In this document: positions 35,037 to 50,000 of the stretch, in pieces
How the letters are laid out: every line of letters begins with the position of its first letter
How positions within the stretch are numbered: position 1 is the first letter of the stretch
NCBI GenBank assembly: GCA_015680685.1
Contig: MNCI01023689.1
Location: 133,539-197,538, forward strand
Length of the DNA stretch: 64,000 nucleotides
Source: Gnetum montanum
Taxonomy: Eukaryota; Streptophyta; Gnetopsida; Gnetales; Gnetaceae
Reading direction: 5' to 3'
Translations under genes and position numbers: made by a program
The notes under the pieces: model-generated
Databases searched by the model: none
Told to the model about the DNA's origin: nothing
The model's input: the letters and a program-made list of their open reading frames with translations, nothing else

Positions 35037-38000
35037 ATGGGAAAGCGGAGCCTAAACGGCTCAGACATTTTAGCGCAATGGATGATGTATATTGTGCATG
35101 TTGGAAATGTAATGTGTTTGATTCTGAATTTCTGATCTATTTCCATCATTTGATATTGGCGAACTCTGAGATGCAGGAGAGTGAAGGAAGCATCATCCAT
35201 AGGGGCAGAGAACCTGATCCAAGTGCTGAAATCATGCTTTTCGGATTTTCTCAGGACAGCAGACGCACTTGTTTATCGAAATGATGATCGATTAGTAAAA
35301 CTTTTCATACTTTATGTAAGCATTTTCCTTCCGCCAGGCTTGATAGATCACTTATTTTCGTAACACGTTTCCCTTCTAGTTGTTTTCTTTCAGACTTTCT
35401 AAATTGAAAAATTCGTTTGCTTCGTTGTGGAAAGGCGGACGCATGCGAACGATTCGATGATGTATTTTCTGAGATGGAGCAAAAACAGATTGGCACATGT
35501 TTGGCCTTGCGATATGCAGCTTACGCTGTTTTTCTGGAGAATTCCGGAGATCTTAGTCGTGCAGATCAAATATATCGGCTAGGCATTTCAAGGTATTTAG
35601 AATTTGCTTTCCGTTGCATTACGTATCGGCGCAGGTGGTAGGATCTAGACGTAGTTATGTAAGCAAGGTCAGCTGCGGTTAACGAAACAGGGCAGACACG
35701 CCGAACCCTTTATGTCCCTGCAGACGATGCAATTGAAGTTCCGGGAACGTCTCGCAGATGTTGTAAAGCTTGCATCTGAGAAGGTGAGATTCTGTTTCCT
35801 TATCACCAAAGCCTATTTGAGAGAACAGTTGACTTGTCACTACTTAAAATTGAACATATTTATATTCTATAATCAGAGTGTCTTTTGCATGTATCGCTTA
35901 ATGTTAGTTCGAAGGTCTCGTCCGTGTTTTAGAATATAGCACGGGGAATTGTAGCATTTAGTCCAATCATACCGATGAAACAACTGAAGTTATTTACTAA
36001 GCCCGATGATGCCAATTTTAGTGCTTCTTGTGTCAATACCAGTGTTTCCTAATAATGTGAGAATGGGGACCTATTGATAAACGGGAAACCTCATTATTTA
36101 AAACAGAATTTTCGTAGTTTATGGCCATAACGTTTTGATTTGTAGGAAGCTTTGGTAATAATGGAATACATTCTATGGATACTAAAAGTTTTAGCTGTTA
36201 TTTTCACCGGCATCTTAGTTGAATTCAGGAAGTAACGTTTCCCATGGCATCGAAATTGACAATGCAGCCTAGACTTTGACATCATAATCTGATTGAGGTG
36301 TATAGTCAGGTTCCTGCAAGGCTTTGATGTTTCAAAATGCTGAACACGTTTAATCTAGTTTCCATTTTTCAGTAGGAATACGTTGTCTATGTATTTTCAA
36401 ATACATATTTATCTTCATATATGGTTTATCATTAGCATTAGGATGTCCAAATTCTGAATCAGTGATATGTTATCATTAGGCGAAGTAGTTGGGGTTCCAT
36501 TTTAAATTTAGTTATGGAAAATTGTTTAGTACCACCATGGTTTCTTGCAATATATAGATGATTTGCTTTTCCAGGAGAAATCTGGATGCGTCAATTTGCA
36601 ACCTCAAAACCCGTGGTCCATTAAAACCATCGCAGAGTGTTTAAGCAAGGTGGACGTTCAAATGGACAAGTGCAGGGTAAATACTTGGACCTTCAAATCC
36701 TCTGCCAATGTCTAATTTGGAATTTGTATAGTTTATTCATCTGGTTTGGTTTCAATGTTGTTTCTATGACATGTAGGGATATAATGTGAGTTTAAAGAAC
36801 TATCCTGGTAAAATATGGTCAACCAAGTTCAAAGACAAAGCAGAAGGGAAAAAATTAGAAATTGGTAATTATAACGACTTCATCTGGCATTAAAATTGCA
36901 CTGTCACCATTTCATAGTAAATTTCTATCTACTGATATGCATGTTGTCCTTCGATAACCAGTTACACACATTTCAAATCCAGTTGTTACAGCCTACCTTC
37001 AATGTTAGCAGGATAGGAACGCTTTTAGAATTTACCAGTCCTTTCTACCTTACTTAATGGAAACATTGTTCTAACTTGTAGAATTGTCAATCATAAAATT
37101 TATTGAAAATAAAACTGAAACTGAATGTGTTTAATTACATGCACTGAAAAATTACTGTATTGATGTCTTAATTGCCTTAACATCATGGATGATTTAGCCA
37201 AAGTCTCATAGTATCAGTTTTGGTCACAATTAGATCATCAGGTCACTCTCAAAGACTTAACCTTTTATCATGTCATGGCCTGTTTTTCATATCTCATAAT
37301 CACTGGACACTGAACACACTATTGGCAACTTCTAGTGGACATCATCCTCAGAATTTTCTTTTTAGACCTTGAGGCTAATCCTTTATGTTTTCCTGCTGGT
37401 GAGATTCCAACTACATAAATTTTCTATGAAAGTGCTTTTTTATTTTCAACTCATACATCTTTGAATTTGATCAACATCCAAGGGATTCTAGACTTCTTCC
37501 TCTTAAAGTGCTTCAGAATCTGGATCTAGCTTCCCAGTCAAAACATTAACAAATTTTAAGAGACAAAATTGCACTTCTAAAGCTTTTCTTAGAGTTAGTT
37601 TAAATAACATGCTTCAATATTGAGGCTGATGATGACAATGAATATGATTTAATGGAAAACTTCAATTACTTCTCCAAAAAATTGTCATCTATACCTGGAT
37701 TTCTACCATCAATATTTTTGTTTTGAGAAAATTTGATAATATTTTTACAGTACATTGGTTGCATGGAGTTTGACTTAGCAATATGTATTTAACAGTATGT
37801 TTGCAACGCCTAGGATACACTGCCTTGGGGCTCAGCTGACATGTGTTTTGTTCAAATAAAATCCAAAACCTTGTTTTGATTTTACCTTAGATTTTTTTTA
37901 TGACAAAGACAAATAGTAAAATGTAATCAAGAATATAATGCCTATGTGCATGTCACAAATAGAGGCTGAAAGTATTGTTTTATTCTCATTAAGGGGAATT

Positions 38001-41000
38001 TAACTCCTGAACATGCTTTTTTAAAATGAATTTTAAGAACAAGTTGTGTTTTTTTAATGGGAAGATGAACGCACATTTTCTGGCTATGTTACTGCTTGCA
38101 ATAGCCATATTAAGTTGCATTTTTCACATTATGCTTTATGAGAAATCCGTGAATCCCATCGTAACTGTTTTTCTTGTGTTTTTGTTATTTAAGATGGCAT
38201 CAATTACTACCTAAAAGGATGTTTAGGGGAAGGTGGTTTTGCTACTGTGTATAAGGCCTTTATTGAAGGATACGCTGACAATATTGTGGCTTTGAAGGTT
38301 TCATGGATTGGTTTTTCTAAAATTTTTCCTTGTTAAAACCATTGTTATTTAGCTGTTGCTTACATGTGTTCTCTTGTTTAATAGATACAACATCCACCAT
38401 GCGTTTGGGAATTTTATGTGTATCTTCAACTTGACAAACGTATCTGTCCAGAGGAAGTATTATGCCTTTCTATTGCTATTTCTTTCTTTCATTTTGATAC
38501 AAAGTCCATAAGCATGCTGCTGATGAAGCAATACCTTTTTGTTTTTTGTTTTTTTAAATCTTTTTAACACAGAGATCAAGTTTTGGATCTGCTCAGATGA
38601 TACATGTGTTTTCGGATTGCAGTGTTCTAGTCTGTGACTACATGGAGCATGGGACCCTCCAGGTCCGTTTCTGCATGCTGATCTCAATGATAGAACTTTG
38701 ACGCTTTTTCTTTTTTGTACCATGTTTTTTTCTAAAATTATTTTTATTATTACATGGGATTGCATGTACAGGATCTTATCAATTCATACTTGGCTAGAGG
38801 TCAGTTAATGGATGAACTTCTTTGTATCTATTATACAATTGAAATTCTGCGCATAGTAGAATTAATGCATTCTGCAAAGCTTATTCACGGTGACTTGAAG
38901 CCGGACAACTTCCTTGTCCGATATGGAAGGCAAGCTTTTATGATATGCATAAAATGAAAGATTTTCCATTTTTCATGGTTTTAGTTTAATAATTACTAAA
39001 ATGTATAGCAAGTTTTTCCTTTAACAACTGTATATGTAATTCTTTGTTTAAAAATTTGTGTTGCACTGCAATTCTGTGATTTCTGGTAGTATCAGCCACA
39101 TTTGTGGCAAGCCAATGCTTCTTGAATCTTAATTTACAGATATTCGACATACAGCTATAAAATCACATGTTTAGAAATAAATTTTATGGATTAGAAATTT
39201 TTAAGATTTTCAGTACTGGTGCTTTGATCGTGTTATTGAATGAACCATAACTAGAGCAAAGAAACAAACGCAAAACATTCACTAATAGAATAGACAAGAG
39301 GCCATATGAGATTGCTTGAAAACAAAATTGAAAGGTGGATATCTTACATTTGAATGTATGAATTGGGCATTTGTCAGTGAGGCATAACTCACTTAGAGCG
39401 TGTGGCTTGTGGTAGTGCAAGTCACAGGTTTGAATCCAAGAGAACTATGCTGAGAAATGTTCTATGTAGGGCATGGTAAAAATATTCATCTAGGGACTAT
39501 CACATCAAGTAGACAGCCAGCCATAGAAAATTATCTTCAGCTTATCTACTGTTATAGGTATCCTATGTTGTTGGAATAAAGACACCAAGATGATGATGAT
39601 TTATTTAAAGACACCAAGATGATGATGATTTATTGAACATTTCATATTCTCTTGATACAATTTTTACAATACCTACATATGAGCACTAGTCTCATTCAAA
39701 CATTATTGAGGATTGAAACCATGGATGCTTCCAAGGTTATTTCACTACTATACTAACTTATGCTTATATTGTAGCAATGTACTTTGATTCCTCATTGCAA
39801 AGGCCTTCCATCATGACCAAGGTTTTTACACTATTAGATACAGCATCATATTTGCAACACTTCTAGTACTCTGCACATCAAGTTATATCCGTGTCATTCT
39901 CACCATGTTCTTTTCTGCAGCTTGTCTACTGAAAAAGTTACAGCACCAGCTTGTCCGTTAATGTTTGAGTTTCCAAACATCACATATTTAGTTCAGGAGA
40001 AAATTTGTTTGGCCTAGCCTGCTCTAATTTGTTACATGGGTTTTCAGATATTGAAATCCACGAAGTGCTTATTCAGTGATGTTGAATTTGTTATATGGGT
40101 TTTCAGTGATATTGAAATCTATTTAGGGTGAACGTATCCTGAAATTTTACATAAAGGCTATGAGGAATAAGTAAACCAAGAAAAGTGTTTACAGGCTATG
40201 GAGATAGTTTGCAATAGGTGAACCTGTTTTATTAACTTTATCAGAGGCTCAGTTTTCATAATTGTTTTGTGAAAAGATTTAGAGGTTAAATTACTTGAGC
40301 AAATGTACATCAAAATGAAACAGAATTACAATGTTTAAGAAAAAAAAGAACACCAAATTTTCTAATTGTTCTCTGCAAGTTGCTTGTTGATTGTCCATCA
40401 TCTTCATTTTCCTAGGGTTTCAAATTTGTTTACTATTTGTATTTTTAATCTAGACTCTGATAGTAATTATTGCTGGAAATTCCTCAACTAACAACAACGT
40501 TTTCTTATATTCTTATAATTATATTTCTTGAAATATGTGTAACTTGAAAAGTTTTAAAATCTTATTGGTTTGCATTGCTTTCGAGCCGAATTAGTGATTA
40601 TTTTGCTTATTTTTTTATAGTGAGGCTTTGCTTGATGACTGGAATCCAAGTAGGCAGGGTGGATGGATAAATCAAGTAATTTACTGAGAATTAATCTTTA
40701 TGATATTGCCATTTGATCTAATGATACTAAATTGGATTGAATAATGCCTTTGGTTATTGATTTTTATTTTTTACTATATCATTTAAAGGGTCTATCCTTA
40801 ATCGACTTCGGAAGAACAATAGATCTGACTCTGTTCCCAGGTGGGACAGAGTTTTTGGCTGACTGTAGAACTAAAGACTTTCGGTGCATTGAGATGGTTG
40901 AAAAGAAGCCTTGGACATTCCAGGTGACCTTCTGATATGTTTGTTGAAATACATTTATACCTTCAATGTCTTAGTATGTTAATTGCATTTCCTTCCTTGG

Positions 41001-44000
41001 GACAGACTGACACATACTGTGTTTGTGCAATTGCACATGCAATGTTGCATGGATGCTACATGGAGTTGATGAAGGAAACAAGTGTTGATGGAACTTGCAG
41101 TTACCGCCCTAAGATTTCTTTTAAACGGTATGGCTATTTGTATAAAAATTTAAAAATATTAGTTTTGATTTCAAAGTTGTTGGGGAATCCTTAATCACAT
41201 TCATACATAGACAAGGCTGTGGAAGTGTGAAATACCAGGTGGAAAGAAAGCATGGCTAATTACATAGTAGAGAGGGTACCCCATATTTGAAAAGGAGAAT
41301 CCATTTTTCACATTTTAAGCAGAAGGTGAAAACTTACTTTGAAAGATGAGGGTTAATAAAGACAAAGCTTAAATTTGAGAGAAACATCTAAAGCCTCTTC
41401 AACTATATTGCTAAAATTTTAATATTAAAAAAAAAAAACTTTTTGGAACATTTCTCTTAAGTGAATATCCTTATGTAGAAAGAACCGCACTAAAGAAGTT
41501 TTAATGTGGACATTGATGCTCATTGAGTCCTAGATGTTGAAGGTGAAGCTTCAGAGGAAGACCTTAATGATAGAAAACCGCATAAAATAAGAAATCTTGA
41601 AGGGCACCTGATGTAGGTTGTTAGGTTTGCCAAAATGATTGAATCTGTATGCAAGCAGATTAATTGTTTCTGACAACGATATATGACAATAGTAATCAAT
41701 GATGTTTTAAAAATCATTCCAAAAGTCAGTAGTATGATTGAAGTAGCTGCCTCCCATTTATGACAAAGCTGATGCTTTTTCTATTATGCTGTAGTGCCAT
41801 GGTTTCTTAGGAAGGATGCAGTTAATGTTTATGTTATTTTACATCAAAAAATCCTGATAGGAGAAAAACTTTGATTCATAGTGTTTTCTTTATGGGTCTA
41901 AGATCATAACTTTCCAGTGGAATTGACTGATAACATTGCAGCTACTAGTTCAAGACTTTTACCACTAGGCTAACACCTCATTGTAGAATGTAAAGGTGTA
42001 CCAAGTGTGATTCAAACCGGGAACTTGTTACCTGCATAATACTTTTAAAACAAGAAGCTAACTACTTAAACCATGTCATTGCCTATGTCAGGTTTTTTTT
42101 TTTTAAAATATAAAATTTAAAATGATTAACCACCACCATTGTACCACTGTAGTTTACCATTAACCATTCATACATGCCTGCAAAACCAAGGCCTGAACAG
42201 TAATAAAATAACTTGAAGTATCTGGAATTACACCTTAATATGGTGTCAACATGGATAATGTCTATTTGCATATTATCTACCTCACACTATATTGGCACAG
42301 ACACTGTCCATCTCCGTGTTACTCAAATAGTTGTTGCACAATGTTGAGCCCGTTGCAACACCATAACATAATGATCACAAGACATGGTTGAGTTTACAAT
42401 GACAAGTGCCATTGTAAATCTGCAATAGGGTTACAGAACTGTGACATTGCTTCACTAACTGAAGACGTGCATGCATACAAGACTGGAAGAGTAACAATTG
42501 TTACTAACATCGACCATGGCATGGAACAGAGACAAAACTTGTGAATGAGAGAGGCTGTGAAATTGTCAACACTGAGAATACGTGGGAAATGGTGTCATGC
42601 TAAGTTACATCAATATATATTTATAAATTTATGAATGCTATACACATTCATTCTCATTTATTAGGTCATTTATAAAAATAATAAAATACCGTTGCCTACA
42701 TTATTTTACAATGGTGGATTAACAATGTTTGTGATAATTTACATTCTCCATCAACGTTTATGCACATACCTGCTACCCTTGTAACGGACAACAATGACAT
42801 GATGCTTACAATGGTTATCCATTGCGAATTATGTGCACAGGCCTTGAAATAGACTTCATTTAATTATTTCTTGCTTTCCTTCTCTCTTTGAGAAAAACAA
42901 ACTCCTGATATCCCATGACAAAAAGTACACACAGAGCAGTAAAAGCTATTCAAGCAACAAGTTTATGGTGCATGATTTTTTGTTGAAGTTTAGCTCTTTA
43001 GGGGTTTGTACTTGTAGGTGCTACTAACCTATTGTGTGAACAAGAATTGTTGACTTGTTGCCTTTTGTACAATCATTAGTTATTTATGTACCTTTACAAT
43101 ACACTTTTATTGTAACAATGTTGTCCTTGGGAACGTTGTTCGGCACCCCTGGAGTTCCCCCAAGCAGATTCTGAATTGGGACCAAACTCAAGAGGAATAT
43201 GCCTCAGCAATCAATAGTCCTGAAACACATGCCAACAAACAATGTGTTAGTGTTAGCATGTCTCCTGAGCGGTGTTTCAAATTCAATATTTGCGATATAC
43301 TAACAAGCTAGATAGCTCTCCCTTGCTCCACTCACATGGACACCATGGGGACTACCAACTGAATCCTCCAGATTCATCATTGCATGTTGGTAGTTGGTGT
43401 CGTGCTCCGAAGAGCGCGTGCAACATCCCATAGCACATCCCATGACACACCTGGCAAAAACACCCCAATGTAGAGTTGAACTATGCAGCCCTCCTAGGCA
43501 AGGTCCTACCGAGTGGGGCAATGAGGTAGGTCGTAGCATTCTCTTACTAATGCATGGAACTACCATGCTAGTATGGTTCCAAAGACGCAAGGAGCAGAGG
43601 ACTCCTTACGCCCCCATGGCCCCTGAACTGTGGGGGAGGTAGCAGGCCACCACCAACCTTGCTACCTCTCTCACAATCCTCCCCTGCTTAAAATGAGTAA
43701 TGACCTTGGAGCATGGCTTGGGTAACTCATGAGGCAGCTACATCAAAACCAAGGGAGGATTTTGTCAATTGCAGGGAAGTACACCCATGCTATTCTCAGT
43801 CATGTTTGAAGGGATCTTTGATTTTGGAAGGTCCAATTGCTAGGGCCTAAGGCCGTAAAGCATTTTTGTTGAACTTGATCGTCTTGTTGAGATTCAGACT
43901 CATCCTAGCATCCGACACCCAAGTTAAGAGCATCACCCCTCAAGACTTGGCCTATCCATCCTTCCATACCTAGCTTGAAATGCCGAGCTATGGGAGGACA

Positions 44001-47000
44001 TCAAGTGATCTATTATTGCAACATGATAGAACACACCGACCTAGGGATGTATGAGTTCTAGGGCATCCCCTGACTCGTTTGATCCAAAGGTCTAGGGGTC
44101 TCAAGTTCAACATAGCACATTTTCTATTTGAAACTTAAGCCCCATTGCCTATAGAGCACTTCAAAAGGCTCTAGGCACCTTCCTCCCCTATCTGAGGCAG
44201 GCTCTCATAGGAATTCGCTCCTGAATCCTATAGGGCACCACATGCCATGCCTCTTCTGATTTTTTTCTTTTTTCATGGGAGGTTCTCCATCCATCATCGA
44301 AGTAGCCAAGGTGGGAGGTTGATTGCTTGCTCTCGACAAAAGTCTAGGATCAAGTTTTCCTGGGACCTCAAATGCTCCAGTGGTTCCCAACTATCATCTG
44401 AGTCAGGATGATGTTTCTAGTGGATGAGGAACTCCACTTTCAAATCTACACCATGGCCAGTGGTCCGGAAGTTTCGGATGTAGTTTGCTCTCTTTCCTTG
44501 TATAGATTGTATACAAGGTCGCTCTTGGATTGAGAGGCTTCTTTTTGGATACGGGAACTCATTTGGCAATGGCTTTAGCATGCTGACATGAAAAATTGGA
44601 TGGACTCGGTCCATATGATCGGTAGCTGAAGCTTATATGTCACAGGGTTAATTTTATCAATGATTTGGAAGGGACCATCATATTGCCTCATCAATTTGGA
44701 GGTAGTTCCCTGTTTCAGTTTGAACTAATGTGGGTCCAACTTTAAGAGAATCCAATCTCCCACCTTGAATTCACGATGCTAGCATTTTTGATCAGCATAC
44801 TTTTTCATTTGCTGTACTGCCCTCTCCAAATGATATTTTGCAGTTTTAACATTCTTAGACCACACTTTCAAGAATTCATCTATTGAGGGATGTTGACCTT
44901 GTAGCGAGGGGGAGACCATATGAGGGGTAATGGGAAGGCATTCCCATTACCAGTTTTGCAGGAGAAAACCCAGTAGCTGATGACTTCTGGATGTTGTAAC
45001 TTAGTTGGGCAATCCCTAGTAGAACAGGCCAGTTCTTTTGGTCGCTACGAACATAGTGTCGAAGGTACTTTTCAAGTACCTAATTCATTTGTTTTGTTTG
45101 ATCATCTGTCTGCGGATGAAAGCTTGTTGATAATTTGAGGGTGGTACCCATCATGCCAAACAAGGCTTGCCAGAAGGCACTTGTGAATCGAGGATCTCAA
45201 TCGGAAACAATGCTGATGGGTAACCCAAAATATCAAACCACCCTATCAAAATAGTATGCTGCAATGTCCTTAGCTGAGCATTGTGATAGACAGGGAATCA
45301 ATATGACAAATTTGGAAAATTTGTCCACCACTATGATGATGCTGCTTAAGCCTTAAACATTTGGTAACCCTGTGATGAAGTCCATAGTCATTGTAGCCCA
45401 TGGAAACGGAGAGATTTCCAAGGGGAGCAGAAGACCACCTGGATGCTCCGTGGAGCCTTTGTCTTGTTGGCACACTAGACACTTTTGAATATAAGAGATC
45501 ACATCCTGATACATTTTTGGCCAGAAGAAGGTTCTCTTGATGAGTGCCAATGTTTTTTGCTGCCCAGGGTGCCCAGCCCACTGTGTGTCATGGCACTCTC
45601 GGATTATCTCCTTTCGTAGGCCATCCCAATCCGGAATGCATATCCGATTATCACGGAACCAAAGCAATCCATCCCTCATTTTGAACTGTGGTGCTCGCCC
45701 AGTTTCTATTAGCTTCATTAGATCAGTCACATGAGGATCCCTTTTTAAGCCATCTTGAATTCAAGCCAACAATACTTCATAACACTGAACATGTGAAGTT
45801 TGTGGCCTAGTGATAGAAAAGAGTTGGGAGGTAGGTTGAGGATGGCGGCTCAAGGCATCTGCCACCACGTTCTCCTTTCTTGGATGGTAGGTCAATTGCA
45901 AATCAAATTCAGATAGCATGGTCAACCATCGGGCTTGTTTGGGCCTTAGCTTCGTTTGGTTCAGCAGCAAGTAGTGTCTCCATGCTCTTAAGCAATGGAC
46001 AATAGCGAATGTTTCTTTTTCATGGACTGGCCACCCCTGCTTTACTTGATTTAGCTTCCGCCTCTCATAAGTGACAGGATGACCTTTTTGTAGCAACACG
46101 CCACCGATTGCATTCTCACTGGCATCAGTATGAATCTCAAAAGTCTTCGAAAAATCTAGCAATGCCAACACTGGATGGGAGGTTAAAGCTTCTTTGATTT
46201 TATTGAAGGCTTGTTGATAGTTTGAATCCCACTGCCATGGGACTTCTTTCTTTTGCAAATTGGTCAAGGGAGCAATGACACCTGAGAAATTTTTGATGAA
46301 TTTCTGATAGAAGCTAGCTAACCCCATAAACTGTCTGACCTGATGTACATTAGTTGGAGCGGCCTACCTTCTTTGGATTTGGCTTTACCTACCCATACCC
46401 TACAAGATGTCCCAGAAATTTCAGCTCCGAGCAGCAGAATTCACACTTCTTTTTTTTAATGTACAGTTGATTTTCTCGTAGCTTCTCAAGGACCAACTGT
46501 AGGTGGAGGGCATGTTCCTCCATTGTTTGGCTATATATCAGGATATCATCAAGCTAGAGGACCACAAATTTGTCTAGGAATGGTCGAAATATCTCATTCA
46601 TCAAGGTACAAAATGTAGTTGGCGCATTGCAAAGCCTAAAGGGCATCATTGTCCACTCGTATGGCCCATACTAAGTTACCCATGCAGTTTTTTCTTTGTC
46701 CCCTTCTGCGATGCGAACCTGGTAGTACCCTTGTTGGAGGTCTAGTTGGGTGAAATACTGGGCCCTTGCCAATTGATTGAACAAGTCTGAAATGAGCGAT
46801 ATTGGGTACTTGTTCTTGATAGTGTGTTTGTTCAGCAACTTGTAATCACAACAGAGACGTAGTGTTCCGTCCTCCTTGGTGGCAAACAACACCAGTGCCC
46901 CATAAGGGGATTTTGAGGAACGAATGTATCCCTTGGACATCAAACTCTCAAGCTGCTTCTTCAATTCCCCCAATTTTGGTCTTGTTAAGCGATATGACCT

Positions 47001-50000
47001 TTGGATAGGAGGGTCAGTACCTGGTTGCAATTCTATTTTATGATCCACAGCCCTTCAAGGTGGCAAACTTCCTGGTAATTCAGACAACATCACATCTTTA
47101 AAATTATCTAGCACTTGTGCTATGCATGGGTCAATATTAGTTTGGGGTCCATAACCTTTAGAAGGATCACCCGTTTGCATAGCTAGCAAAAATTTCTTGG
47201 TAGGATCCCTGGCCAAGTGTTTCATCATCATTGGTGACACAATCTGGGGGCTAGAGCTCTCATCCTTTCCCATTTGTGCTCCATGAGTTTGAACTAGGCA
47301 AGGGGAGCTTTCATGCAAAATGAAGATCAGGTCCAAGTGTGGAGCCGTAAAAACTTTGGCCTTGCGTAAGAACTCTTGCCCCAATATAACCTGAAAGGAA
47401 TCCATATTTAGAATAGAGAAATCTAGGACTCCTTGCCATGAGCCCACTTGAATTAGGACACTTTGACACACCCTAATGCACTGGGGGGGGGGGGGGTNNN
47501 CTTCACTATTCCCCTGATGTGCTTCCATATGTAATATGAAGGCATGGGTTAGGGTGATAATCGAGAGCCATTAGTTGTTTCCCTGAAGCTTGCCCTTGTC
47601 TATTTTTTGTCCTTCCTGAGCTTAAGGGGCAATTTCTTACTAGGTGGTTCCCTTGACACAAGAAGCATTGGATTGACCCCTTAAAGGGACCCCTATAAAT
47701 TTTTTCTTCTTGGCCCCAAGTTGCCATTTGCTACTTGTATCTTTACATTTTTGTTAGGAGCCTTGGTTTCCTAGAGTACCACCCATCGGGTGACTGCCTT
47801 GCTGAACCGATTTGAATGTGTTTCCACCTTTGATGGAACTTGTATCTATTCTCTGAGAGTGGGAGGGTGTGACATGCTTTCCCTTCCTAGGTTTTCCCTT
47901 ATTTGGCTTTGTTGCCTTGAAGTCCAGAAAAGTGCCAGCAACTGCAGTAGCCTCTGTGAGGGAGTCAATGCCTCTTCGACGCAGTTCCATTTGTGCCCAT
48001 GGCTGTAACCCATTTACAAACTTGAAGAAGTGACCTTGATCTCCCATATTAGGAATCAGCAACATGAGTTCTTGGAAGCTATTGATATAATCTTCAAGCT
48101 TCCTTGAATGTTTTAGGGTCTCTAGCTTGGTTCTAGCTACCCATTCAGAGTTCCCAAGACGGAACTGTTTGATCAGTGTTGCCTTAAACCTGTCCCAAGT
48201 CTCAACCTTTTCTGTAGCGGTGCCCTTTTCTTGAGCACAAAGGAGGCTAAGCGACCATAGCTTAGCACTTCCTATGAGAAACTGAGATGTTGTGGAGACC
48301 TTTTGGGCTACAGGAACACCCTCGGTATTCGTGTACATCTCCACATCATGGAGGAAGACATCAATTTTAACATCATTTCTCTCACCATCATAAGAACTCG
48401 GTTCTCTAGCTTTGATACGAGCCATTGCCACTTGCTCTTTTGCCAAGTGTCCTACCAAGGAGGATTTTAGGATGGTGTTTTCAATTTTCAAATCAAATAG
48501 CTCCTGGTTTACCCCCACCAGGGCATCCTCTAGAACTTTCACTCGACCAATTAGGTCCCCAACCAAAGATGCTTTTGTTTGTGCCTCTTCCAAGGATCCA
48601 AATAGATCCTTGTAGAGGTTGATCATGTGATCCAAACAACCTTCCAAGATCGAAACCTTAGCCTTTGCCACTTTCACCTTGTCCTTGGAGCGAAGTTCCA
48701 TCTTTTCTTGTGGTAAATCAACATCTCTAAGAATGTGATGGATTGCGTCCGTGTTTTCTGGACCAGGGTAGGCTAAGGCCTCATCAATTGCCTTGACATG
48801 GTCCCATAAGGTTTGAAACTTAGTCTCATCTTGACCAAGTTTTGTCTCGGCCTCAATTTCTGGGTTTGCTTGAACATCAGCCATGTCACTCAGTCCACAA
48901 GGCTCCATGTTGCCCAAGAGAGAGCTTAGCAGAAGGCCACCCTCAAAGGAAGAGTGGCTAGCAGAAGTTGAAAATGGCAACCTCACAAACCACAAACCCT
49001 CTCAGCCCTTTATCGAGAAAGGTTTACTAGCAAATCAAATTGTGAGGCTTTGATACTATCTGTAACAACGTTGTCCTTGGGAATGTTGTTCGGCACCCTT
49101 GGAGTTCCCCCAAGCAGATTCTGAATTGGGACCAAACTCAAGAGGAATACGCCTCAACAATCAATAGTTGTGAAACACATGGCAACAAACAATGTGTTAG
49201 TGTTAGCATGTCTCCTGAGCGGTGTTTCAAATTCAATATTTGCGATATACTAACAAGCTAGATAGTGCTCCCTTGCTCCACTCATGTGGACACCACGGGG
49301 ACTACCAGCTGAACCCTCTAGATTCATCACTGCATTCTGGTAGTTGGTGTTGCACTCCGAAGAGCGCACGCAACATCCCATAGCACGTCCCATGACACAC
49401 CCGGTAAAGACACCCCAACGTAGAGTTGAACTACGCAACCCTCCCAGGCAAGGTCCTACTAAGTGGGGTAATGAGGTTAGGTCGTAGCCTCCTCTTACTA
49501 ATGCATGGAACTGCCATGCTAGTATGGTTCTGAAGACACAAGGAGCGGAGGACTCCTTACGCCCTCACAGCCGTTGAACCGTGGGGGAGGTAGTAGGCCA
49601 CCACCAACCCTACTACCTCTCACATTTATAATATCTTTATTTTATGAGCAGCTGGATTGAACTTGTAAAATATGACCTATTATGTACCTCTATGCTACAG
49701 TTTCTGTATCAATGATGTGTAGATTGTTGGTAATACTTGTGACTTGCAAGTTGCATCCCACACGTTACAAGTTCAATCCCAACATGTTGTATTGACACAT
49801 TTGAACTTTGTAAGAAAAATTGTTAAAATTGATATTAAGTCTCATGGTCACCAAATGGATGCAATAAAATACTTGCAATTTTAATGATGCCAAATTTTTT
49901 ATAAGTTTTGGAGTAACTGGGACATGTATGCTTAAGACAATGATATATGAGCAAAATTTAAAGAATAATGCTAGCACGTCATCTTCAAGTTGTTTCGATT

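Larger units (their letters stand above)
43111..49624 (-). mobile_element. Chromovirus (chromodomain Ty3/gypsy element) inside BUB1 intron 13
   Basis: LTRs are 43111-43675 (3') and 49061-49624 (5'), with terminal TG...CA. A perfect target duplication TTTAT flanks it at 43106-43110 and 49625-49629. The minus-strand order is PBS, gag, PR, RT, RNase H, IN, chromodomain, PPT. By eye the LTRs differ at about 50 of 565 positions (about 9%), mostly transitions, so the insertion is old. It is antisense to BUB1. It is dead: the integrase catalytic Glu is Lys, and a chromodomain Trp codon is a stop. Confidence 0.96.

Noticed and set aside
35051-35060. AACGG core (mitosis-specific activator type) near the BUB1 start
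   Set aside because: A single 5-base core inside coding exon 1 is too common to call a regulatory site, although G2/M control of BUB1 would be expected.
41954-41972. tRNA gene on the minus strand
   Set aside because: Box A and B are good, but the acceptor and anticodon stems do not pair, so a SINE head is the better reading.
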